Source of the DNA: Pseudolysinimonas sp051954455
GTDB taxonomy: Bacteria > Actinomycetota > Actinomycetes > Actinomycetales > Microbacteriaceae
Assembly (NCBI RefSeq): GCF_051954455.1
Contig: NZ_JBQCHS010000017.1
Span: 7,679-71,678 of the forward strand
DNA: 64,000 nt
Reading direction: 5' to 3'
The translations under genes and the position numbers were made by a program. The notes beneath the pieces are model-generated. The model ran no database searches. It was not told the DNA's origin and saw only the letters and a list, made by a program, of their open reading frames with translations. Positions 47,447-56,527 of this stretch are shown here, in pieces (positions within the stretch are counted from its first letter, which is position 1; each line of letters starts with the position of its first letter).

Positions 47447-47916
47447 GCGGCGGGGGCGAGGACCTCGGCGAGCGCCTCTCGATACGACTCGATCGACCGC
47501 GGCTCGCCGGGGGCCGTGATGAAGGAGGCGCGGATCACGCCGTCGGCGTCGATCACGAACGTCGCCCGGTTGGCGAAGCCCTTCTCCTCGAGGAAGACGC
47601 CGTACTCCTTCGCGACCGCGCCGTGCGGCCAGAAGTCCGCGAGCAGGGTGAAGTCGTAGCCCTCCTGCTCCGCCCAGGCGCGGAGGGAGGCCTTGGAGTC
47701 GACCGAGATCCCGAGCAGCTCGACGCCCTGCTGCTGGAAAAGCGCGAGGTTGTCGCGGATCGCGCACAGCTCCCCCGTGCAGACGCCCGAGAAGGCGAGC
47801 GGGAAGAAGACGAGCACGACCGGACGCACGCCGCGGAAGTCGCTCAACCGGACATGCTCGCCGTACTGGTTGGCGAGATCGAAGTCGGGAGCGCGGGTGT
47901 CGTTCTCAAGGGCCAC
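47443..47916 (-). CDS. ahpE: AhpE-type one-cysteine peroxiredoxin
   Basis: A 157-residue peroxiredoxin that reduces peroxides. The peroxidatic site is VFFPLAFSGVCTGELCAIRD, with Thr and Cys in the usual relation and a second Cys five residues on. LLADFWPHGAVAKEYGVF and ANRATFVIDADGVIR match mycobacterial AhpE as I recall it. I start at GTG 47916 on family length; the upstream part of the frame is non-coding in character. TAGGAT lies 8 nt upstream on the minus strand. Confidence 0.92.
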   Translation of the reverse strand: MALENDTRAPDFDLANQYGEHVRLSDFRGVRPVVLVFFPLAFSGVCTGELCAIRDNLALFQQQGVELLGISVDSKASLRAWAEQEGYDFTLLADFWPHGAVAKEYGVFLEEKGFANRATFVIDADGVIRASFITAPGEPRSIESYREALAEVLAPAA

Positions 47917-48074
47917 GGCTGGCGATCCTACGCTCGCCGGTCCGGAGTCGCCGGAGGTTCTAGACTCGATTCCGCCACACGGCGCCCGGCCGCAACCCGG
48001 CACGGACTCCCCAACTCCCCGCCACCGCCCGTCATCCGGGCGCGCGCGGGACGCACACTCGGAAGAGGTCAGCG

Positions 48075-50801
48075 GTGACGGTGAACGACCAGGACCCGTA
48101 CTCGGTGGAGCACACCGACCAGGATCCCGAGGAGACGCAGGAGTGGCAGGAGTCGCTCGACGCGCTCGTCGCCGAGAAGGGCCACGAGCGCGGCCGTGAG
48201 GTGATGCTCTCGCTGCTGAAGCGGTCCAAGGACCTCCAGCTGGGTGTCCCCATGGTGCCGACCACCGACTACATCAACACGATCGCGCCCGAGAACGAGC
48301 CCGCGTTCCCCGGCGACGAGGAGCTCGAGCGCCGCTACCGCGCGTGGATCCGCTGGAACGCCGCGATCACCGTGCACCGCGCCCAGCGCCCCGGCATCGC
48401 GGTCGGCGGCCACATCTCGACGTACGCGTCGTCGGCCGCGCTGTACGAGGTCGGCCACAACTGGTTCTTCCGCGGCAAGGACCACCCGGGCGGCGGGGAC
48501 CAGGTCTTCTACCAGGGCCACGCCTCCCCCGGCATGTACGCCCGCGCCTGCCTCGAGGGCCGGCTCTCGACCGCGCAGCTCGACGGATTCCGCCAGGAGA
48601 AGAGCCAGGCCCCGAACGGCCTGAGCTCCTACCCGCACCCGCGCCTCATGCCGGAGTTCTGGGAGTTCCCGACCGTGTCGATGGGCCTCGGGCCGATCAA
48701 CGCGATCCACCAGGCGCAGCTGAACAAGTACCTCACCAACCGCGGCATCAAGGACGCGTCCGATCAGCACGTCTGGGCGTTCCTCGGCGACGGTGAGATG
48801 GACGAGGTGGAGTCGCGCGGCGCCCTGCAGTGGGCCGCGAACGACAAGCTCGACAACCTGACGTTCGTCATCAACGCGAACCTGCAGCGCCTCGACGGGC
48901 CGGTCCGCGGCAACGGCAAGATCATCCAGGAGCTGGAGTCGTTCTTCCGCGGCGCCGGCTGGAACGTCATCAAGGTCATCTGGGGCCGCGAATGGGACGA
49001 GCTGCTCGCCCGCGACACCACGGGCGCGCTGGTGAACCTGATGAACCGCACGCCGGACGGCGACTACCAGACCTACAAGGCCGAGTCGGGCGCCTACGTG
49101 CGCGAGAACTTCTTCGGCCGCGACCCGATCACCGCGAAGATGGTCGAGGGCTACACCGACGAGCAGCTCTGGAACCTCAAGCGCGGCGGCCACGACTACC
49201 GCAAGGTGTTCGCGGCGTTCAAGTCGGCGATGGAGCACAAGGGGCAGCCGACCGTCATCATCGCGAAGACGGTCAAGGGCTACGGCCTCGGCCCGAGCTT
49301 CGAGGGGCGCAACGCGACCCACCAGATGAAGAAGCTCACGCTCGACAACCTCAAGGAATTCCGCAACGCGATGCGCATCCCCATCACGGATGCGCAGCTC
49401 GAGGAGAACCCCTACCAGCCGCCGTACTACCACCCCGGCGAGGACGACCCGGCGATCCGGTACCTCCAGGAGCGCCGGCGCGAGCTCGGCGGCTACGTGC
49501 CCGAACGACGCTCCAAGTACACGCAGATCACGCTGCCGGAGGGGTCGGCGTACGACGTCGTCAAGAAGGGCTCCGGCAAGCAGGAGGTCGCGACGACCAT
49601 GGCGTTCGCGCGGCTGCTGAAGGACCTGCTGCGGGCGCCGGACTTCGGCAACCGGATCGTGCCGATCATCCCGGATGAGGCGCGCACCTTCGGCATGGAC
49701 GCCTACTTCCCGACAGCGAAGATCTACAACCCGAACGGCCAGCACTACACCTCGGTCGACCGCGAGCTGCTCCTCGCCTACAAGGAGAGCCCGCAGGGCC
49801 AGATCATCCACACCGGCATCAACGAGGCGGGCGCCTTCTCGGCCTTCACCGCGGTGGGCACCAGCTACGCCACCCACGGGCAGCCGCTCATCCCGGTCTA
49901 CGTCTTCTACTCGATGTTCGGATTCCAGCGCACGGGCGACGCGATGTGGGCGGCGGGCGACCAGATGGCGCGCGGCTTCATCATCGGCGCGACCGCGGGC
50001 CGCACGACGCTGACCGGCGAGGGCCTGCAGCACGCCGACGGCCACTCGCACCTGCTCGCCTCGACCAACCCGGCGGTCGTGTCCTACGACCCGGCCTACG
50101 GCTACGAGATCGGGCACATCGTGCGCGCGGGCATCGAGCGGATGTACGGCGAGAACAGCACGGACCCGAACGTCATGTACTACCTGACGGTCTACAACGA
50201 GCCGATGCCGCAGCCGGCCGAGCCGGAGGACGTCGACGTCGAGGGCATCGTCCGCGGCATCCACCGCCTCAAGCAGGCGGACAATCTCGGGCCGAAGGCG
50301 CAGATCCTCGCCTCCGGCGTGGGTGTGCCGTGGGCGCTCGAGGCGCAGGAGCTGCTCGCGCGCGACTGGAACGTCGCGGCGGACGTGTGGTCGGTGACCT
50401 CCTGGACGGAGCTGCGCCGCGACGGCGTCGCCGCCGACGAGCACAACTTCCTGCACCCGGGCGAGGCGCCGCGGATCCCGTACCTGTGGTCGAAGCTGCA
50501 GGGGTCCGAGGGGCCGTTCGTCGGCGTCTCCGATTACATGCACGCGGTGCCCGACCAGGTGCGCGCGTTCATCCCCGGTGACTACCTCACGCTCGGCGCC
50601 GACGACTTCGGCTTCAGCGACACGCGCGCGGCGGCGCGGCGGCACTTCTTCATCGACGGACCGTCGATCGTGGTGCGCACCCTGCAGGCGCTCGCCCGGC
50701 GGGGTCAGGTCGACCCGGCGGCCGTCGGTCAGGCGATCGAGAAGTACCGCCTGTTCGACGTGACGGCGGGCACGAGCGGCTCCGCGGGCGGGGAGAGCTA
50801 A
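48075..50801 (+). CDS. aceE: Pyruvate dehydrogenase E1, homodimeric type
   Basis: Decarboxylates pyruvate and acetylates E2 lipoyl groups. The 908-residue protein is the homodimeric alpha2 type. The thiamine diphosphate motif is GDGEMDEVESRGAL at about residue 239 with the closing NANLQRLDG. Other family segments are GGHISTYASSAALYEVGHNW, KTVKGYGLG and GINEAGAFSAFTAVGTSYAT. Start is GTG 48075 (MTVNDQDPYSVEH), with AGAGGT upstream; GTG 48081 is also possible. It is followed 18 nt later by fasR. Its E2 partner is likely the one at the left edge. Confidence 0.97.
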   Translation: MTVNDQDPYSVEHTDQDPEETQEWQESLDALVAEKGHERGREVMLSLLKRSKDLQLGVPMVPTTDYINTIAPENEPAFPGDEELERRYRAWIRWNAAITVHRAQRPGIAVGGHISTYASSAALYEVGHNWFFRGKDHPGGGDQVFYQGHASPGMYARACLEGRLSTAQLDGFRQEKSQAPNGLSSYPHPRLMPEFWEFPTVSMGLGPINAIHQAQLNKYLTNRGIKDASDQHVWAFLGDGEMDEVESRGALQWAANDKLDNLTFVINANLQRLDGPVRGNGKIIQELESFFRGAGWNVIKVIWGREWDELLARDTTGALVNLMNRTPDGDYQTYKAESGAYVRENFFGRDPITAKMVEGYTDEQLWNLKRGGHDYRKVFAAFKSAMEHKGQPTVIIAKTVKGYGLGPSFEGRNATHQMKKLTLDNLKEFRNAMRIPITDAQLEENPYQPPYYHPGEDDPAIRYLQERRRELGGYVPERRSKYTQITLPEGSAYDVVKKGSGKQEVATTMAFARLLKDLLRAPDFGNRIVPIIPDEARTFGMDAYFPTAKIYNPNGQHYTSVDRELLLAYKESPQGQIIHTGINEAGAFSAFTAVGTSYATHGQPLIPVYVFYSMFGFQRTGDAMWAAGDQMARGFIIGATAGRTTLTGEGLQHADGHSHLLASTNPAVVSYDPAYGYEIGHIVRAGIERMYGENSTDPNVMYYLTVYNEPMPQPAEPEDVDVEGIVRGIHRLKQADNLGPKAQILASGVGVPWALEAQELLARDWNVAADVWSVTSWTELRRDGVAADEHNFLHPGEAPRIPYLWSKLQGSEGPFVGVSDYMHAVPDQVRAFIPGDYLTLGADDFGFSDTRAAARRHFFIDGPSIVVRTLQALARRGQVDPAAVGQAIEKYRLFDVTAGTSGSAGGES

Positions 50802-50819
50802 GCCCCCGGGCTGCGTTCG

Positions 50820-51998
50820 ATGGCCGCGCGCACGAAGGCGCAGACCCTCGCCTGGCTGCGCACCCTCTCGGGGGAGCTGAACACGGCGACGCTCAAGCGT
50901 CTCGAGGACACGCTGCCCTGGTACCGCGACATGCCGCCCGGGCGGCGCAGCGCGGTCGGCATGGTCGCGCAGAACGGCATCAGCGCCTTCATCTCCTGGT
51001 TCGACGACCCGAAGTCCATCCCGTGGATCGCCGCCGACGTGTTCGGCGCGGCCCCCCGGGAGCTGCTGCGCTCGGTCAGCCTGCAGCAGACGCTCCAGCT
51101 GATCCGGGTCACGGTCGAGACCGTCGAGGAGCGCGTGCGCAAGGACGCGGACGAGACGCTGAAGGACGCGATCCTCCTCTACTCGCGCGAGATCGCGTTC
51201 GCCGCCGCGGACGTCTACGCCCGCGCGGCGGAGGCCCGCGGCCTCTGGGACGCGCGGCTCGAGGCGCTCGTCGTCGACTCGATCCTGACCGGCGAGTACG
51301 ACTCGGAGCTGCCGTCGCGCATCGCGGCGCTCGGCTGGAACGGGCACGGCGCGGTGAGCGTGCTCGTCGGCACGGCGCCGAAAATGCTCGACGTCGACCA
51401 GCTGCGGCGCACCGCGCGCCACCTCGACGCCGACGTCCTCATCGGTGTCCAGGGCAGCCGACTGGTGCTCGTGATCGGCCGCACGGAGGCCGCCGAGGAG
51501 GGCGGTGACGGGCGGGAGCCGCTGACGTTCCTCGAGATCGCCGCGGAGCTCGAGCCGGGGTTCGGGCCCGGGCACCTGGTGCTCGGACACGAGGTGCCGT
51601 CGCTCGTCGACGCCGCCCGGAGCGCCAAGGCGGCGCTGGCCGGCTTCGCGGTCGCGCGCGCCTGGCGCGGGGCGCCGCGGCCGGCGCTCGCGGACGACCT
51701 GCTGCCGGAGCGCGCGTTCGCGGGCGACCCGCTCGCGCGGTCCGCGCTCATCAACCGCGTCTACAAACCGCTGCAGGAGCACTCGAGCGACCTGCTGACG
51801 ACGCTCTGGGCCTACCTCGACAACGGACGCTCGCTCGAGGGGACGGCGCGCGAGCTGTTCGTGCACCCGAACACCGTGCGCTACCGCCTGAAGCGGATCA
51901 GCGAGATCATCGGCTATGACGCCACCGGCGCACGCGAGGCGCTCATCCTGCAGTCGGCGCTCATCGTCGGATCCATCTCGGCGCGCGCGGCTCGCTGA
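50820..51998 (+). CDS. fasR: PucR-family regulator, FasR-like
   Basis: A 392-residue regulator with a C-terminal PucR-type helix-turn-helix (SLEGTARELFVHPNTVRYRL, then KRISEIIGYDATGAREALIL) and a GGDEF-related middle domain. It stands directly upstream of fabD as does FasR in Streptomyces, which activates the fab operon. Function by analogy: control of fatty acid synthesis. The 123-bp gap to fabD probably holds the promoter it acts on; I see no clear palindrome there. Confidence 0.87.
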   Translation: MAARTKAQTLAWLRTLSGELNTATLKRLEDTLPWYRDMPPGRRSAVGMVAQNGISAFISWFDDPKSIPWIAADVFGAAPRELLRSVSLQQTLQLIRVTVETVEERVRKDADETLKDAILLYSREIAFAAADVYARAAEARGLWDARLEALVVDSILTGEYDSELPSRIAALGWNGHGAVSVLVGTAPKMLDVDQLRRTARHLDADVLIGVQGSRLVLVIGRTEAAEEGGDGREPLTFLEIAAELEPGFGPGHLVLGHEVPSLVDAARSAKAALAGFAVARAWRGAPRPALADDLLPERAFAGDPLARSALINRVYKPLQEHSSDLLTTLWAYLDNGRSLEGTARELFVHPNTVRYRLKRISEIIGYDATGAREALILQSALIVGSISARAAR

Positions 51999-52121
51999 CC
52001 CGCCGCGGAGGCCGGAGACGGCAGCGATCGGCCCAGCGTTGTGCGCCACCCACAGCGTTCGGCCGGTTTCTTCGTCGACTCGCGGAGGCGGGGTGCTCGC
52101 GCGGCTGACAGGATGGAGGGC

Positions 52122-53057
52122 GTGAGTGTCGTCGTCGTCGCGCCCGGCCAGGGATCGCAGACCCCCGGATTCCTCGAACCCTGGATCGCGGTCCCCGAGT
52201 TCGCCGACCACCTGGCGACCCTCGCCGAGGCGGCGGGCATCGACCTCGTGACGCACGGCACGGTCTCCGACGCCGACACCATCCGCGACACCGCGATCGC
52301 TCAGCCGCTCATCGTCGCCGCCTCGCTCGTCGCCCTCGGCGGCGTCCTCGACGGCTCGGACGCCCGGCGCGCGTCGCTCGCCGGCATCGCGGGGCACTCG
52401 GTCGGCGAGCTCGCCGCCGCGGCCGGGGCGGGGATTCTCAGCGAGCAGGACGCCATGCGCCTCGTCGCCGCGCGCGGCGCAGCGATGGCCGAGGCGGCCG
52501 GCCGGGCCGCCACCGGCATGAGCGCCGTCGTCGGCGGCGACCAGGACGCGCTGCTGGCCCGACTCGAGGAGCTGGGACTGAGCCCGGCGAACTTCAACGG
52601 CGGCGGCCAGATCGTCGTCGCCGGCGAGCTGCCCGCTCTGGCGCGGCTCGCCGAGGAGCCGCCCTCCGGCGCGCGCGTCATCCCGCTCCAGGTCGCCGGC
52701 GCGTTCCACACGAAGTGGATGGGCTCCGCGGTCGATGAGCTCCGCGCCGTCGCGGAGGGCGTCGAGGCCCACGACCCGACCCTCACCATCTGGACCAACA
52801 AGACCGGCCGACCCGTCGCCTCCGGCGCCGCCTTCGTCGACCTCCTCGTCGGCCAGGTCGCGTCGCCGGTGCGCTGGGACCTGACGATGGAGTCGTTCGC
52901 CGCCGCCGGCGTCACCGGTCTCGTCGAGCTCGCCCCGGCCGGCGCCCTCGTGGGTCTCGCGAAGCGCGGCCTCAAGGGGCTGCCGACCGTGGCCGTGAAG
53001 ACCCCCGCCGACCTGGACGCCGCGCGCGCCCTCATCGACAACGACGGAGCCGCCTGA
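52122..53057 (+). CDS. fabD: Malonyl-CoA:ACP transacylase FabD
   Basis: Loads malonyl onto ACP for fatty acid synthesis. The 311-residue protein has the N-terminal VVVAPGQGSQTPGFLEPW, the nucleophile elbow IAGHSVGELAAA with catalytic Ser, the arginine-side motif LVAARGAAMAEAA, and the catalytic His in VAGAFHTKWM. I use GTG 52122 because the family begins five or six residues before APGQGSQ; ATG 52113 is in frame and also possible. The stop overlaps the fabH start. Confidence 0.95.
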   Translation: MSVVVVAPGQGSQTPGFLEPWIAVPEFADHLATLAEAAGIDLVTHGTVSDADTIRDTAIAQPLIVAASLVALGGVLDGSDARRASLAGIAGHSVGELAAAAGAGILSEQDAMRLVAARGAAMAEAAGRAATGMSAVVGGDQDALLARLEELGLSPANFNGGGQIVVAGELPALARLAEEPPSGARVIPLQVAGAFHTKWMGSAVDELRAVAEGVEAHDPTLTIWTNKTGRPVASGAAFVDLLVGQVASPVRWDLTMESFAAAGVTGLVELAPAGALVGLAKRGLKGLPTVAVKTPADLDAARALIDNDGAA

Positions 53058-54058
53058 TGGCCACCCTGAAGCAGGCCACCGGCCCGCAGTTCACCCGCAT
53101 CTACGCGCTCGGCGCCGCCCGCGGCGACCTCGACGTGCCGAACGACGACCTCGTCGGGCCCATCGACTCGAGCGACGAGTGGATCCGACAGCGCACGGGC
53201 ATCATCACCCGCAAGCGCGCGTCGCCGGACGTCACGGTCACCGAGCTCGCCGTCGAGGCCGGCGCGGAGGCGATCGCCAAGGCCGGCATCGAGCCGAGCC
53301 AGGTGGGCGCCGTCATCGTGTCGACGATCAGCACCGGCGTCGCGACGCCGTCCGTCTCGACCCTCGTCGCGGAGCGGCTCGGAGCCGGCACGGTACCCGC
53401 CTACGACATGAACGCCGCCTGCGCCGGCTACACCTACGGCATCGCCCAGGCCGACGCGCTCATCCGCTCGGGCCTCGCCGAGTACGTCGTCGTGATCGGC
53501 GCCGAGAAGCTGAGCGATCTCGTCGACCCGGCCGACCGATCCATCTCGTTCCTCCTGGCCGACGGCGCGGGTGCCGCGGTCGTCGGCCCGAGCGACGAGC
53601 CGGCGATCAGCCCGACCGTGTGGGGCTCGGACGGCTCGCACTGGTCGTCCATCTGGATGACCGGCACCTATCAGCAGATGAAGGCCGGCGAGCTGGACGC
53701 CTGGCCGACCATGCGCCAGGACGGCCAGACGGTCTTCCGATGGGCCGTCTGGGAGATGGCGAAGGTCGCCCGCCAGGCGATGGAGACCGCGGGGATCACC
53801 GCCGAGGATCTCACGGCGTTCGTGCCGCACCAGGCCAACATGCGCATCATCGACGAGCTCGCCAAGCAGCTGAAGCTGCCCGAGAACGTGCTCATCGGCC
53901 GCGACATCGCGACGACCGGGAACACCAGCGCGGCGTCCATCCCGCTCGCGACGCACCGGCTCCTCGAAGAGCACCCGGAGGCGAGCGGCGGCCTGTCGCT
54001 CCAGATCGGCTTCGGCGCCGGCCTGGTGTTCGGGGCCCAGGTGGTCCGCCTCCCGTAG
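53057..54058 (+). CDS. fabH: 3-oxoacyl-ACP synthase III FabH
   Basis: Condenses an acyl-CoA primer with malonyl-ACP to start chains. The 333-residue thiolase-fold enzyme has the catalytic Cys in DMNAACAGYTYGIAQAD, His in FVPHQANMRIID and Asn in TTGNTSAASIPLA. IDSSDEWIRQRTGI is the family N-terminal signature. Actinobacterial FabH often prefers branched primers; the preference cannot be read here. It overlaps fabD by 1 nt. Confidence 0.97.
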   Translation: MATLKQATGPQFTRIYALGAARGDLDVPNDDLVGPIDSSDEWIRQRTGIITRKRASPDVTVTELAVEAGAEAIAKAGIEPSQVGAVIVSTISTGVATPSVSTLVAERLGAGTVPAYDMNAACAGYTYGIAQADALIRSGLAEYVVVIGAEKLSDLVDPADRSISFLLADGAGAAVVGPSDEPAISPTVWGSDGSHWSSIWMTGTYQQMKAGELDAWPTMRQDGQTVFRWAVWEMAKVARQAMETAGITAEDLTAFVPHQANMRIIDELAKQLKLPENVLIGRDIATTGNTSAASIPLATHRLLEEHPEASGGLSLQIGFGAGLVFGAQVVRLP

Positions 54059-54063
54059 AATCC

Positions 54064-54084
54064 GGGAGGTCATTCGAACCTCCC
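54064..54084 (+). terminator. Hairpin between fabH and acpP
   Basis: GGGAGGT (54064-54070) and ACCTCCC (54078-54084) form a perfect 7-bp stem with a 7-nt loop, 5 nt after the fabH stop and 31 nt before acpP. It could be a processing or attenuation site that separates acpP expression from the genes upstream. Confidence 0.5.
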
Positions 54085-54115
54085 CCGTCCATCCGAATCA
54101 AGGAGAAACAACACC

Positions 54116-54364
54116 ATGGCCCTTTCCCAGGACGAGGTGCTCGCCGGTCTGGCCGAGCTCATCAACGACGAGACCGGCATCGCGACCGACAGCGTCGAGA
54201 TGGACAAGTCGTTCACCGACGACCTCGACATCGACTCGATCTCGATGATGACCATCGTGGTCAACGCCGAGGAGAAGTTCGACGTCAAGATCCCCGACGA
54301 GGAGGTCAAGAACCTCCAGACCGTCGGCGACGCCGTCACCTACATCGTCAACGCGCAGGGCTGA
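54116..54364 (+). CDS. acpP: Acyl carrier protein
   Basis: The 82-residue carrier of fatty acid intermediates. The phosphopantetheine-bearing serine is in DDLDIDSISMMTIVV (canonical DSL is here DSI). It is highly acidic, as expected. It has a strong ribosome-binding site (AAGGAGAAA), the best in the operon, which fits the need for excess ACP. It lies between two hairpins. Confidence 0.97.
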   Translation: MALSQDEVLAGLAELINDETGIATDSVEMDKSFTDDLDIDSISMMTIVVNAEEKFDVKIPDEEVKNLQTVGDAVTYIVNAQG

Positions 54365-54370
54365 GTCTCT

Positions 54371-54398
54371 CGGGGCGGGAGCCGCGGCTCCCGCCCCG
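54371..54398 (+). terminator. Perfect 28-bp palindrome after acpP
   Basis: CGGGGCGGGAGCCG (54371-54384) is followed directly by its exact complement CGGCTCCCGCCCCG (54385-54398). The transcript would form a very stable hairpin 6 nt after the acpP stop. It could terminate part of the transcription before fabF. A second small hairpin, GAACTC (54398-54403) with GAGTTC (54414-54419), covers the fabF ribosome-binding site AGGGAG. Confidence 0.7.
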
Positions 54399-54421
54399 AA
54401 CTCTGTCGTCAGGGAGTTCGA

Positions 54422-55657
54422 ATGACCAAGAAGATCGTCGTCACCGGGATCGGCGCCTCGTCGCCGCTCGGCGGCACCGCCCCGGAGTCGTGGACCGCGC
54501 TGCTCGCGGGCGAGTCCGGCGCCGCGAGCCTCACCCAGGAGTGGGTGTCGGAGCTGCAACTACCGGTCACCTTCGCCGCCGAGGCGAAGGTGCGCCCGGA
54601 GGAGGTGCTCGAGCGCGTCGAGATCAAGCGGCTCGACCCGGTCTCCCAGTTCTCGCTCATCGCGGCACGTGAGGCGCTGGCCGACGCGGGATCCCCCGAG
54701 GTCGAACCGGAGCGGCTCGGCGTCGATTGGGCGACCGGGATCGGCGGCCTGTGGACGCTGCTCGACGCGTGGGACACGCTCCGGGAGAAGGGCCCGCGCC
54801 GGGTCCTCCCGATGACCGTGCCCATGCTCATGCCGAACGCCGCGGCAGCCGCCGTCAGCATGTCCCTGGGGGCCCGGGCGTTCGCCCGCACCGACGTGTC
54901 CGCGTGCGCGTCGTCGACCGAGTCGATCACCAACGCCTACGACCACCTGCAGCAGGGCCTCGCCGACGTCGTCATCGCCGGCGGCTCGGAGTCCTGCATC
55001 CACCCGATCACGCTCGCCTCGTTCGCGTCGATGCAGGCGCTCTCGAAGCGCAACGACGACCCGGCGACGGCCTCCCGCCCCTACGACGTGAGCCGCGATG
55101 GCTTCGTCATGGGTGAGGGTGCCGCGGCGCTCGTGCTTGAGACCGAGGAGCACGCCAAGGCGCGCGGCGCGAAGATCTACGCCGAGATCGCCGGCGGCGG
55201 CGTCACGAGCGACTCGTACCACATCACCGCGCCCGACCCCGAGGGCTGGGGCGCCGCCCGCGCGGTCCGCGCCGCGCTCGAGCAGGCCGATGCGTCGGTG
55301 GACGACGTCACTCACGTCAACGCGCACGCCACGAGCACGCCCGTCGGCGACATCGCCGAGTACAAGGCGCTGCTCGCGGTCTTCGGCGACCGGGTGCACG
55401 AGATCCCGGTCTCGGCCACCAAGGCGTCGCACGGCCACCTGCTCGGCGGCACCGGCGCCCTCGAGGCGATCTTCGCGGTGCTCGCGGTGCAGAACCGCCT
55501 CGCGCCGCCGACGATCAACCTCACCGAGAAGGACCCGGAGATCCCGCTCGCCGTGCAGGGCTCGACCCAGCCGCTCGGCGACGGGCCTCAACTCGCGATC
55601 TCGAACTCGTTCGGGTTCGGCGGTCACAACTCCGTGGTGGCGATCCGCTCCGTCTGA
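54422..55657 (+). CDS. fabF: 3-oxoacyl-ACP synthase II FabF
   Basis: Elongates acyl-ACP. The 411-residue enzyme has the catalytic Cys in VSACASSTESITNAYD, the two His in VNAHATSTPVGD and ATKASHGHLLGGTG, and the N-terminal VVTGIGASSPLGG. It completes fasR-fabD-fabH-acpP-fabF. No fabG, fabI or fabZ is nearby, so the reductive steps are encoded elsewhere. Confidence 0.97.
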   Translation: MTKKIVVTGIGASSPLGGTAPESWTALLAGESGAASLTQEWVSELQLPVTFAAEAKVRPEEVLERVEIKRLDPVSQFSLIAAREALADAGSPEVEPERLGVDWATGIGGLWTLLDAWDTLREKGPRRVLPMTVPMLMPNAAAAAVSMSLGARAFARTDVSACASSTESITNAYDHLQQGLADVVIAGGSESCIHPITLASFASMQALSKRNDDPATASRPYDVSRDGFVMGEGAAALVLETEEHAKARGAKIYAEIAGGGVTSDSYHITAPDPEGWGAARAVRAALEQADASVDDVTHVNAHATSTPVGDIAEYKALLAVFGDRVHEIPVSATKASHGHLLGGTGALEAIFAVLAVQNRLAPPTINLTEKDPEIPLAVQGSTQPLGDGPQLAISNSFGFGGHNSVVAIRSV

Positions 55658-55668
55658 GCGGCAGGTTG

Positions 55669-55851
55669 TTACGGGCGCGCGCCGAGCTCGAGGGCGCGCG
55701 CCTCGCGGGCGTCCCACCACTCGTGGCGCTCGGCGTCCTCGCCGACCTCCGCCTCGGAGAACTCCAGCAGACGGACGATCATCGAGAGTCGCGCTCGCGC
55801 GAGGTGACGCGGCCCCAGGGGCCGGGGCGTGCGGTGCTTCGGTTCCTTCAT
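55669..55851 (-). CDS. 60-residue hypothetical protein
   Basis: MKEPKHRTPRPLGPRHLARA, then RLSMIVRLLEFSEAEVGEDA and a charged end with ERHEWWDAREARALE. The first third is strongly basic and the rest helical and acidic. The ribosome-binding site GGGGAGA precedes ATG 55851. It follows DUF3145 by 25 nt on the same strand, so the two are probably co-transcribed. I recognise no family. Confidence 0.65.
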   Translation of the reverse strand: MKEPKHRTPRPLGPRHLARARLSMIVRLLEFSEAEVGEDAERHEWWDAREARALELGARP

Positions 55852-55876
55852 GACGTCTCCCCCTCGATCCCTCGCG

Positions 55877-56401
55877 TCAACCGACCTTGTGGAGCCACAC
55901 GACGGGGCTCTCCTGCCCGACATGCCGGAACACCTCCAGCTCGTCGTCCCACGCCTGGCCGAGCGCGAGGCGCAGCTCGCGGTGCAGCTCGAACGCATCG
56001 GAGCCCGCCGACTCCATCGCGAAGCGCACGCGGTCCTCGGGGATGACGAGGTTGCCGGCCGTGTCGGTCTGGGCGTAGAAGATGCCGAGGTCGGGGGTGT
56101 GCATCCAGCGGCCGCCGTCGGCGCCGAGCCCGGCGTCCTCGGTCACCTCGTAGCGGAGGTGCTCCCAGCCGCGGAGCGCGCTCGCGAGCACGGCGCCCGT
56201 GCCCCGGGGTCCCTCCCAGAAGTACTCGGTCCGCTGGGAGCCCTTCAGCACGGGCTGCTCGCGCCAGTCGAAGTTGACGGCACGCCCGAGGGCGCGCCCG
56301 GCTGCCCACTCGACGTGGGGGCAGAGCGCGCGAGGCGCGGAGTGGATGTACACCACGCCGCGGGACAGGGCGCGCGTGACCTCGAGGGGTCCGTCCTGCA
56401 T
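55877..56401 (-). CDS. DUF3145 family protein
   Basis: A 174-residue protein: GVVYIHSAPRALCPHVEWAA, GRAVNFDWREQPVLKGSQRT, GIFYAQTDTAGNLVIPEDRV and RLALGQAWDDELEVFRHVGQ. It matches DUF3145, which accompanies the fatty acid synthase operon in actinobacteria; function unknown. I use ATG 56401 (MQDGPLEVTRAL); GTG two codons earlier is possible. It converges with fabF through the 60-residue gene. Confidence 0.88.
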   Translation of the reverse strand: MQDGPLEVTRALSRGVVYIHSAPRALCPHVEWAAGRALGRAVNFDWREQPVLKGSQRTEYFWEGPRGTGAVLASALRGWEHLRYEVTEDAGLGADGGRWMHTPDLGIFYAQTDTAGNLVIPEDRVRFAMESAGSDAFELHRELRLALGQAWDDELEVFRHVGQESPVVWLHKVG

Positions 56402-56527
56402 CGTCACTTCTCTCTCCATTCGTCGGATGCGACTTCCCCATCGACCCGATGAATGCACGTGAGAGATGTGCTTGGCGGCATTCTCGCAGAGCCGCCTGCG
56501 AACGACAAGGGTGTGATTCGGTGTGTC

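Noticed and set aside
48069..52772. A 1567-codon open frame on the minus strand opposite aceE, fasR and fabD
   Set aside because: It is antisense to confirmed genes with catalytic motifs; its composition (Arg, Val, Asp, His) is that of a high-GC shadow frame.
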